Source of the DNA: Botryosphaeria dothidea
Taxonomy: Eukaryota; Ascomycota; Dothideomycetes; Botryosphaeriales; Botryosphaeriaceae
Direction of reading: 5' to 3'
NCBI GenBank assembly: GCA_011503125.2
Contig: WWBZ02000073.1
Location: 620,001 to 684,000 of the forward strand
Length of the DNA: 64,000 bases
Below are positions 55,062-64,000 of the stretch, piece after piece. A program made the position numbers and the translations under genes. The notes under the pieces are model-generated. The model did no database searches. It saw nothing but the letters and a program-made list of their open reading frames with translations, and was not told the DNA's origin. Each line of letters starts with the position of its first letter. Position 1 is the first letter of the stretch.

Positions 55062-55095
<34 letters not shown>

Positions 55096-55211
55096 GGATG
55101 CGATAAGACCAGTCCGCTTCGCCCTTTTTTGAAGCGGCAGCTACCGCGTTCGACTCCACTGTAAGGAACAAATAAAAAACAGAGAAAGGAAAACGACGAG
55201 AGAGTGTGATA
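52909..55211. other. Intergenic with simple-sequence tracts
   Basis: No gene I can support. The 251-codon minus frame (53640-54395) and plus frames opposite it are chance products of GC-rich DNA. CCCCGCT is repeated about four times at 54659-54683, and an A-run plus GA repeat lies at 55059-55095. Confidence 0.45.
55059..55095. repeat. Poly(A) plus (GA)n microsatellite
   Basis: Twelve A residues followed by twelve and a half GA units, downstream of the minus-strand membrane-protein gene. Confidence 0.95.
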
Positions 55212-56258
55212 TCATGCCTCGAGCTTGCTGACCACGCCGGAAGCGATACAGCAGCCCATGTACGTCAGGAAGACGAGGAGGAAGCTCCAGATCTGGAGGG
55301 CGATGCGGCTCCGTGCCAGCTTCGGGTACAGGAACCATTGGATCGTCAGGCCGATCAGGGCCGCGATGGCGGAGCCGACAAAGTTCACGGCCTTGCTGCC
55401 GAAGTAGCCTCGTGCGAAGGGGTTCATCCCATTGGATCGCTTCGACAGCACGAGCGCCCATACCGCACCGACGACGCACTCCTCGATGATGAGGATGGCC
55501 GCGGCCACCGCCAAGAAAATGGTCGTAAGGCTGACTCGCCGCGCGCGCTGCAGCAGCGTCAGGTCCTCCACGCTCTTGTCGAAGCCCGAGCCCCCCTTCA
55601 TGTATGTCATGTCGCTTTGTGCCGACGGCAGGCTGCGGCGTGAGAAGCGGGATGAGATGCGTTCGGGGATGTCTCTGAGGCCGGCGCCGAGAGGGCTCTT
55701 GTTCGCGTGCCAGCTGAGGCCGTTGTACCGTACCGGTTCCTTGGGCTCGGGGAAGTTGAGGTAGCTGTTGAAATAACCGCGATCGAGGCTGACTTGGCTG
55801 TCTTTGGCGTTGCTCATCGGGCTCATAGGCGTGTTCGTGGTCCGGGTCACCGTGGTGTTTGATCGTTGCCGTTGGGGCACACCGTTTTGGTTCAAGAAGG
55901 ACACCACCGACGAGGAGCTGTCGCGGAGGCTTGCCTGGAGATCGATAGGCCGGGGATCAGCGAATCGAGGGTCCATAGGTCTTGCGGCTTGAGGAGGTTG
56001 CCTGAGATTTTGAGGGATGTCCGTGGCTGTTGGGTATGTTTGGATGGAGGTTGTGGTAAACTCGGTCTCGCCGAGAGATACATAAGATGCACGGGGGCTA
56101 TCGTGAGGGTCCTGTTGGATGGGGCGTAGCTGAGGTTGTTGGTTTCTCCTAAGGCTCCCTACGCGTCCAGGCATGGCTACGATGGGTCGGGTCTGGCCAT
56201 TTGCGCCATATGCGGTCTGAAGAACATCAATCGTATCGTTTATCTGCCTAGACGACAT
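55212..56258 (-). CDS. Hypothetical membrane protein with three C-terminal helices
   Basis: An uninterrupted frame of 348 residues from the ATG at 56258; an in-frame ATG 24 bases upstream is an alternative. The first 230 residues are polar, Ser/Thr/Arg/Gln-rich and probably cytosolic. Three hydrophobic segments follow: TTIFLAVAAAILIIEECVVG, AVNFVGSAIAALIGLTIQW and WSFLLVFLTYMGCCIASGVV. Small motifs FARGYFGSKAVNFVG and LYPKLARSRIALQIW lie between helices. The pattern resembles uncharacterised fungal plasma-membrane proteins; I cannot assign a family or function. No intron is needed. Confidence 0.65.
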   Translation of the reverse strand: MSSRQINDTIDVLQTAYGANGQTRPIVAMPGRVGSLRRNQQPQLRPIQQDPHDSPRASYVSLGETEFTTTSIQTYPTATDIPQNLRQPPQAARPMDPRFADPRPIDLQASLRDSSSSVVSFLNQNGVPQRQRSNTTVTRTTNTPMSPMSNAKDSQVSLDRGYFNSYLNFPEPKEPVRYNGLSWHANKSPLGAGLRDIPERISSRFSRRSLPSAQSDMTYMKGGSGFDKSVEDLTLLQRARRVSLTTIFLAVAAAILIIEECVVGAVWALVLSKRSNGMNPFARGYFGSKAVNFVGSAIAALIGLTIQWFLYPKLARSRIALQIWSFLLVFLTYMGCCIASGVVSKLEA

Positions 56259-59200
56259 CGTCTCTCCCGGAGAGCTTCGCAAGCAGAACTGAAGGCGAGT
56301 GGTGAGTCAAAGACTGGGGAGCAAACGAGCATAAGATTCAAAGGGTAGATCAGGAAAGATATGGTAAGCACTGTTCAAGCAACCTCCGCATAATGTGATG
56401 GTGTCCGGAGACAAGGTTTTCTGCTACGAGGCCAAGCCGCAGGCTGTAACAACGGTCATGTACGTAAGTTGGACTAGTTTTCCTAGCTGTCGATGCGGGC
56501 GGGCCAGCCCATCGTCCCGCAGTGGCTTGCTGCTGTTACTTTTCCCGAAGACTCCGAAGGAAATCGACTGGTCGCAGGTGGGCTTAGCGTGTTCAGTGCG
56601 TCGCTATTTGCGTTTACTAGTCGGGAGGACCCTGTCAGACAAATCTATCCCTATCCAGGTACTGATGCTCTGGTACACGAATGAGGCAGTTCACGGCAAG
56701 GAATTCTGTCGGGCATGGACTTGATCGAGCAACAAGCTTCTGAGGCTCGTGGCAGGTGGACCTCATTCAGGCAACATCGAGTCCCCGAGAGTTTGTTGCT
56801 GCTGACAAGGCTTTCGTTAGCTTTCCGTGAAGCGTATTCAGTTCGCTGTTTTAGTTTCCCCTCCCTCTGAACCAACGCCGGCGAATCTTGGATGCACGGG
56901 CGAAGGACCGTGGCCGCAGCGGCTAGGGATGACAGGCAGAGTGCCGCGGAGATGGCGCATTAAAGCTAACCCCTTGAGGAGACTGCAAAGGTTTCGAGAG
57001 GCGTCGATGGCAGTTGTGCAGCTTGCAGAGCAGGCTGCGTCATTGGCTTGCAACTGCCGCCGGGCCGATGACAATTCTTTCGAGGCAGACAGCCCAGGAA
57101 TTCGATCTGGGTGTCGTCACGGTACATGTATTGAAGCCACGGTGGAAGGGGACGGTGTCATGGAGCTTGAGGCGCAGACGGTGTCAGAGTGACAGACAAT
57201 CGATGGTGGTTTTGTGAGGGGCCAGCCCAACGCCCTCTTGGCCCTGCCCATTTCGCTAAAATGCCCCAACCCAGCTAGCTCCGTCGTGTCGGCCCCTCTC
57301 CGCCTCGGCTTTCAGCCACGCCCGACGCGTTGTCATCCTCCTTTCGTCACCAGCCATCAACGTTCCCCAGTTCATCATGCAAGCGCAAACTCTAAGCCGG
57401 CTCGTCGTTTCCGAGACATGTGTTCGCCAGCTTAGGTCCTCTTGTTGACACCTGCCTTACAGGCCGGAGGATTTGAGTGAGAAGCTACCGGCTACTTTCC
57501 CGCGCTTTCGCTAGATCTCTATCCCCGCTCGGCGCTACCATCTGACATGGCCATCTTACTAAAGCCTATGTTACACGGAGCGTGCGCTCGAGCCGGACGA
57601 GACCCTTCCTCAACGACGCCTGGCCAAGAGGTATGACAACTGTGTTCCACCAGCTAAGTTCGGTAGGAAGACGCTTGTCTATTTATCGCGAATCTCAGCT
57701 CGGAGCGCCCTTCTTTAAAGTTTAGCTATGAGGGGTCCAGATGTGCTTGGAGGTATGTGCACCATGCTGGGCAATTGACGAGGAGCGAGTCGAGCCTCGT
57801 ATGAGCCTGCTTGCAAACTCTGTATCCCCATCCTGAGTGCTCGCCGCAAGAGCCTTTGACAGATACATGAGGTTGTCAAGTTCTTGCGGTTCGCTTCGAG
57901 CTCGATCGAAGATCACGTGGATGGCTATCATGCGCTCATGTAGGGCTGGAGATCGAGAGTGTTGGCTAACCGGCCTCATGCCGGTGAGAAGGGTGTCTGG
58001 CGTTAAAGGGAATAATATGCGCTGACATTCTCTCAAGGAGAGTCCACCTATGTTGACGAAGCTGGATGAACGTGGATGCTTTTGCAGAGACATCTGCACC
58101 ATATGCGGCGACATATACTTACGCTCCCGCTCCCAGGATGTCAGATCTCCACCATCGCGTGGCGCGATCCGCATGTATTGCAAAAACAGGGGTGCGACCT
58201 CCCTCGAAGGAATGCTTTTATAGCAGAAGCGTTGCGAAATCTACGTGGTGTTCGCCTGATGAACACCGCAATCTGTCACGGAGCAACTAGCGCCTTTGCC
58301 TGGGGTAGGTTTGTGCAACGTTCAACAATGGTTTGTAGAGATCAAGCATTTTGTTGTCTGAACGTACTGCATTTTACATGATGGAGCAGGGTCATCACCG
58401 GTGAGCGGCCCACATAATGTCAAAGCAAGAGCCATGAAGCGTGCTGCTGGTTTTCTCTTACGCGATGCGATGCGCTCATAGGGCGTGAATGTCACTCCAC
58501 GAACAATGTCAACGCTCCAACAGGGGATGGGCACCGGACTCGCGAGGGCCTCCTGTCGACCAAAAAGAGTTGTTTTATTGGAGGCTTCCCCTTGTGCTCG
58601 AGGAAAATTACTCGAGGGTACAATTCGGAAGGGCATCCCGAGCATGGGAGCGTTTCCGAGCTTTGGCGGAGAGAGTACCCGTATTTTGACGGATGGGAAC
58701 TCCGAACCTCATTACTCGCCGTCGCATCGAATCCCGTATTTTCTCTCGAAGCCAGAAGGCAATCGCATATTACGGAAATACATCAAGAGGACCATCGGAG
58801 CTCGGAAACGCCACAGGTATGGCGGAGCTGTCAGGCTTGGTAGTGCATTCGATTAGCCTTGCTCCCTCAAATGGGACCATCACTTTCTTATCGCTGTGCT
58901 CACTCGGAGTAAGCATCTTGACGTACGAAGCACTCGATTGAGCGGTGTTTTACTCGGTGAGCAGGGAAGTCGGGTCGACCCAAGACACGAGTGAGCTTGA
59001 TGCTCCGGATCTTGAAGATCACTCAGAACGGAGTATGCGCATCCTCTGAAACCCTAAACTCCTGAAGAGCATTGCATCAGAGGCGCGCACGTAATCGCCG
59101 TTTTGCTCCTGAGTTGCCCAATGACAGAAACAAAGACAGCTGTCTTCACATGGTAAGCATGTAAGCGGCGGTTGAATGGATGATGAAACTAGGCATGACT

Positions 59201-60413
59201 GGAGCAGACACGGCGTTGAGCTGGCGGCTGTGCTGATTGGCCACAATGACAACAGGGTGGTTGAATCACTGGCGCGGGAGGCGCGTGGGCAGGATATTGG
59301 TAAGCATCGACGACACACCGCAGATCCGCCAGCTACGCCATTGAAGCTAGAATTGGCGGGAGATTGGCCGGTAGGCAGGTCCTTGCAGGTAGGAGCAGGC
59401 GGTACTGTGGGTATCGGCGTGAAAAACTTCGTTGCATCGGTCAAAAATTGGACTCACAAGACCAGCTGGAGCCGAGCACTCTCGAGCAATATTTACTAGT
59501 CGGGACTCATGAGGAAACGGGCTAACGGGAAGTGGTAGCGGGGAAGTCGCGAACGGCATGCGCTTGGCACTCCGCGGTCGGCACGGGAGCCGCGAGTTGC
59601 TGCCTACTCCGATGCAACAAACAATCAATCTCAATCCCGAGCGCCGTCGGCGACGATGACTCCAACACGCTGCTTTCGACCACGGCAAAAAAAGGCTCAC
59701 GCGTTCTAGAGCCGAGCGCACCGCCGTCAACGCGTTGCACCAATGACGCCCAGCGCACCCGTCAGTGCGGCCCCTACCCAGGCAAGGAGTTTGCTGCGGT
59801 GCCATTAAAGGGCTCATCGCCAGAGAGGCATTCGCAACCATGGCATCATGTAGGGCTGAGCTTTGTAATGGCAGGATATGTCAGCTCCGCATCAAACTCC
59901 AGCCTGTGGCTTGGATGCAGGGCGTCGATTCGACAAGCGGCCGAGTCAGACGAGCACCCTACGGGCCGTGGAGCAGAGCCGTGGCGTCGCCTAGGGCGCG
60001 GCTGTCACTCCGCTTGTCAACTTTCTCTGCGCGCCCTGCCACGCCCTAGATCTGCCAGTGGTGTCCCAGAAAGACGAGCGTGCGGTGACTCAGATCGACG
60101 CCGCACATGCATGTCGCGCCCTTGCACCATGCCTTCTGACCCGCCTTGCTCGAGCAACATCCACTTCTCCTTATAAGATACGCTCGTCGCCGCCCGTTTT
60201 CGGGGCCCCTCATCTATCTCCCCAGATTCCACCGGAACAGGCAGCCAGAAAAGAAAAGCACCCAACAGCGTCGCGCTTCTTTATCCGACCCCCGGCAGAG
60301 CATCGCGTCACAACTCCGTCCCCCGTGCACCGCACATCGCGGCTGCCTCAGTCACCCTCTGTCCTGACCCTTTTTCCTAAACACTCCTCTGCATTTCATT
60401 TTTTTTTCGCGCC
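56259..60413. other. Gene-poor 4.2-kb stretch
   Basis: Many short ORFs on both strands, none with recognisable motifs. The longest are 59532-60176 plus and 57722-58183 minus. No clear transposon protein. A TATAAGATA element at about 60171-60179 could be the core promoter of the arrestin-like gene, and T-rich leader sequence precedes its ATG. Confidence 0.4.
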
Positions 60414-62132
60414 ATGACTCGTCGCACGTCTTCGTCCAGCATGTCTACGCGCGCGCCCTCAATCGCAAACAGCGCCATCTCCATCAAGATGCGGAACCTT
60501 GCCCTGCAAGGCAAGCCCGTCATCGACATCTCTCTTAAAGGGGATAATGGCCGCCACGGCAGCTATGTCTCATCGTTCTCGACCATGGACACGCTGGAGG
60601 GCGAGGTGGCTGTCACTGCCCCGCACGATACCAGGTTCGATGACATAGAAATCAGCTTCATTGGTACGTGCCGTCTTGAGCCCTGCCGAGATCCCCAGCT
60701 GACCACCAATCCTTATCGCAGGCGCAAGCGAGACCTTTGTTGGTAAGTCATCTCCGCAGACGCTTGTCGAGTCTTGACCTGACCAGATACCACAGATAAG
60801 TTCAGCACAGCCCCGACCAGCCTGAATGCGCGAACAGACGCATCCCATGTCTTCCTCAAGCTCCGCCAGCCCATCGACGAGTCAACACTGCCTATGCCGC
60901 GCATCGCCGAGGCAGGTCGCACCTACAAGTTCCCCTTCACCTTCGTCATTCCTCCTCACCTCCTTCCAAAGTCATGCCAGCGTTATGCAAATGACCAGAT
61001 TCGTGCCGCACACCTGCAGCTGCCCCCCAGCATGGGCGACACGTCCATTTCCGGCCACGGCGGCAAGCTGCTCGATGATCTCACCCCGGAAATGGCAAAG
61101 ATCTCGTATGCCATTAAGGTGACCATCACGCGAGAGCGCGAGACTGACGGGAGGATCATCTCGCTCGTTGATAAGAGCAAGAAGGTGCGCGTGAAGCCAG
61201 CCTTTGAGGAGCAGCCACCACTTGTCGTTGGGTCCAACGATGCCGAGTACCGTCTTAGGCAGGAAAAGACCATCCGCAAGGGCGTCTTCAAAGGAAAGCT
61301 GGGCAAGCTGGTCATAGAAACTCAGCAGCCACGCAGCCTGCGCATACCTGGCGCTCGCACGCCCGGCAACCGCCCCATCACTACGTCAGCGAAGGTTGTC
61401 CTGCGCTTCGATCCCGCCGATGAGGACAGCCTGCCGCCAAGGCTGGGCAGCCTGAGCAGTAAGCTGAAGGTCACAACCTTCTACGCCACCACGCCACGCC
61501 GCGAGTTTCCAAGACGTGAGCATATTCTCCTCGACATGTCGCAGGGTGTCTTCGCGGAAACTCTGCCGCTCACCTCGCGCTGCATGGCCGCCGCGCAATG
61601 GACCAAGCACACCCCCTCCGCCGACGACATCGCCGCCGCCTCCGACCCCACCGCCACGCGTCGCGACTCGGGCATCAGCGACTGTTCGGACACCAACAAC
61701 AACAAGAACATCCCCGAGCCGTCCGAGTCCTACGCCGGCCGCTCCTACTACACCGCCAACCTCCTCATCCCCATCCAGCTGCCCACCAACAAGACCTTCG
61801 TCCCGACCTTTCACTCCTGCCTCGTCTCGCGCGTTTACCGCCTCGACCTCTCCCTGGCCATGTCCGCAACCACCCACCTCACCCTCAAGATCCCGATCCA
61901 GGTGAGCGCCGAAGGGAGCGCCGAAGGCGTGTCCGCCATCGCCGAGCGCGACGCCAGCCAGGCGGTGCAGCGCGACGCCGAGGCCGCCATGCATGAGGTC
62001 TTCGCGCCTCGGAGCGTCGCGCCGCCCAGCACGGAGTTTTTGGCCAGTGCGGCGCCGCCCGGGTATGAGGCGAGCACTTTGGCGGCGGCGACGGGTGGTG
62101 CAGTGGAGACGACGGTTAGGGTTATGGGGTGA
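60414..62132 (+). CDS. Arrestin-like domain protein
   Basis: Three exons: 60414-60663, 60722-60742 and 60787-62132, giving 538 residues. The middle exon is only 21 nt. Splicing it in gives EISFIGASETFVDTTDKF, the usual arrestin N-domain strand order ending in IG followed by a short strand. Later marks: FPFTFVIPPHLLP, QLPPSMGD, ISYAIKVTITRE and, after a long insert, PIQLPTNKTFVPTFHSCLVS and RVYRLDLSL. In fungi such alpha-arrestins often guide ubiquitination and endocytosis of permeases through PPxY motifs. No PPxY was seen, though PPGYE near the end is close. The domain call rests on fold-like pattern and is less certain than the gene model. Confidence 0.75.
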
Positions 62133-63782
62133 GAGGTGGCTGGGTGAATACTGGTTCAACACGGTTGTTCTCCATCTCGTTTCTTTCTGTGAGAATTTCT
62201 TTAATCATGGGCTTCATGGAGTTTGGGTTGGAATCGGGGCTGGGATCGGAAAAGAGATTGATGATACCTCCGGATGGACAAAATTTGCACAGGTCTCTCA
62301 TGGGGCTGGGAACGGCTCAGGGATGTATATCAGGAAATGGGGGAATATCTGTTTCCGGGGGAAAGCACAAAATTGCACAGGATAGGGGAAAGGGAGTTTT
62401 TTTTTTCGGTCTGGTTTTTATTCCTGTGATTTGCGATGATGGAAAGTCTCCTGTTTTTGCTTCGTACAGCGGTCGAGGATACCCCTAAAATACCTGCATT
62501 TTTGTTTTCTTGTAGAAATTGTTTAATGGATTCGAAGTAAATTACCACTTTGCTCTGCTGACTGAAGAATCCGTGATCAGGCTGCGCGTGATATGGGCTT
62601 CACTATAAAAGGGAGCTCCCGAAGGCTTGGAGTCCTACCAGCAACACCGCGCAGCCTAGCTTGACTGGTGGAAACGTGATTCTTCTGCCTGACACTTGTC
62701 CGTAGGCATTCGTGTAAAAGTCCTCGACTTGGTCCACGTCCGGAAAACATCCATCCAAAGACTCGTCAGGTCCACAACGCGCTGCAATGATGCCCAGTAG
62801 CATTATCGTTCGAGAAGTCGACTGGAGCTGGAGCACCTCCGCTATAGAGACCACAGCCTGTGTTGACTGTCTCTGGAAGTGAACGACTTGCGGAGATGCT
62901 TTTGTACCTGCAGTGGTGCAGTGTCGCCGCGAGTTGCGGGGTGTCTCGTGATGAGCCAACTGGACAGGGCTAGTACTTTAGCTGCATGCACGTGTAAGCT
63001 TGGCTTGCCACGAGGCGTGAGGCTGCAGCCGGAGCACGGTTGGGGAGGGGATAAAATGGGGGAGGCGGAGGAGGCTCGATTGGTTGCTACGTGGATTTGG
63101 GATTCGTCTGTGAAATAAGAGCGTAGAACTGTCACGAGCGCCAACACTGGCCGGTCTCTTCGGTGGTTCTTGTGTGAACATGTTGCGGTGTAAGTAGTTG
63201 ACGATTTCCTGGCTTTCGATGTTCACGAAACGCATCATTTAGAGTTGATTTTGATTATTATCTTTCTCTCCTGAGCGTGGATCAAGGGGAAATGGTCGAT
63301 GTCACGGTAAGTCTTTATTCGAGTTGCCGCTAAACAGCGCGACAGATGGTATCGAGACCGGAAATTACTTAGATGTCGCCTAAGTTGCCGACGATTCATC
63401 AGTGTGCTGCGGTTAAGAGCGGCAACCACTTATAAGTTTCAAGAACACTCAATCTGATGGATGTTGCCCAGGCGTGGAACAATTCCTTTCGTTTACTGCG
63501 GATTCCATACTCATATTGGTTGACAAATGATAACTTGACGGGCGTATCCCGCGTATCTGTGATAGAATGTTGCTGCGCGTAATGGGCGTGTTGGGCGTAA
63601 TCGGCGTAAATGGTCCGACTAGCTTCCTTGGCGTCTTGTATGATGGCATTTGGGCATAGATGCCCTTGAAAAAAAATTAATCGTGCATATATGAAGGTCA
63701 ATATCCCAGAGTTACATGATCATTGGAGAACACTGCAGTTCTCATTTACTGGGTTCAAACGAAATTCCCGAATCTCAAAACC
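62133..63782. other. Intergenic
   Basis: No gene recognised. A T-run at 62397-62406 may mark transcript ends of the arrestin-like gene. The right end is AT-richer and holds the promoter of the partial dehydrogenase gene. Confidence 0.45.
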
Positions 63783-64000
63783 ATGTCTACCACTACTTTC
63801 AAGCAGTACTACCTCCCCGAGAAGAAAGGCTTCCACTGCCTCACTCTTCGGGATGTCCCCAAAGTCCATCCAAAAGCCGGCCAGATTCTCGTCCGTCTCA
63901 AAGCCGTATCGCTGAACTGGCGCGACTGCGTCCTGGCCGTCGGCACATACCCCTTCCCCGGACCGGACGCACTCGTCCCAGGAAGCGATGGCGCAGGTAC
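63783..64000 (+). CDS. Medium-chain alcohol dehydrogenase family protein, 5' end only
   Basis: 72 codons from the ATG to the window edge. The pattern FKQYYLPEKKGFHCLTLRDV, then AGQILVRLKAVSLNWRDCVL and then PGPDALVPGSDGAG is the N-terminal substrate domain of NAD(P)-dependent medium-chain dehydrogenases. LNWRD takes the place of the CGSD-type catalytic zinc site of classical alcohol dehydrogenases, and PGSDGAG replaces the usual GHE segment. It is therefore probably a zinc-free quinone-reductase-like member. Substrate unknown. Start context is good (AAACCATGTC). The gene continues beyond the window. Confidence 0.85.
   Translation, partial: MSTTTFKQYYLPEKKGFHCLTLRDVPKVHPKAGQILVRLKAVSLNWRDCVLAVGTYPFPGPDALVPGSDGAG

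Overview
The window is nuclear DNA of a filamentous ascomycete (Pezizomycotina). Genes are broken by short GT-AG introns, mostly 45-100 bp, with CTAAC/CTGAC-type branch sites. Several predicted families (copper amine oxidases, GH45, cutinase, GH76 Dfg5-like mannosidase, DUF3500, Zn2Cys6 regulator) are typical of plant-associated fungi. I could not fix genus or class from the sequence. All family assignments were made by reading motifs, without database searches.

Layout. 1-8 kb is ordinary genic DNA: GDP-mannose pyrophosphorylase (mpg1, minus), a 2H-phosphodiesterase-like protein (minus) and a PLP aminotransferase (plus). 9-19.4 kb is a degenerate island. A secreted-type copper amine oxidase gene (minus) has its 5' half at 18.5-19.35 kb and its 3' half at 9.0-10.2 kb. 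About 8 kb lies between the halves, holding a decayed OrsD-type zinc-finger/helicase-associated element, a 5'-truncated Tad1-like LINE, a GH45 endoglucanase pseudogene and an AT-rich tract. Many stop codons there look like CpA-to-TpA changes, as expected from repeat-induced point mutation (RIP). 19.4-23 kb has no gene I recognise.

23-31.4 kb holds a cutinase with eleven coding exons and a long Gly-rich N-terminal region built from phase-0 exons, a Zn2Cys6 regulator, and a divergently transcribed NRAMP metal transporter. 33.7-42.5 kb holds a YAT-type amino-acid permease broken by an internal deletion, a three-repeat Myb protein, an intact copper amine oxidase divergent from the Myb gene, and a histidine acid phosphatase. 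A diverged dispersed repeat lies on each side of the permease/Myb/oxidase block.

44-64 kb holds a GPI-anchored GH76 protein, a small conserved protein divergent from a DUF3500 gene, a DAPG-hydrolase (PhlG)-like gene, two proteins of unknown function (one Asn/Ser-rich, one with three membrane spans), an arrestin-like protein with a 21-nt exon, and the start of an alcohol-dehydrogenase-family gene cut by the window edge.

Themes: amine oxidation (one intact and one destroyed oxidase, a nearby permease and Myb gene), cell-wall and cuticle chemistry (mpg1, GH76, cutinase, GH45 remnant), and a RIP-like transposon island splitting a gene. The least ordinary items are the modular cutinase gene and the split oxidase. 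I see no CRISPR array, rRNA or convincing tRNA.
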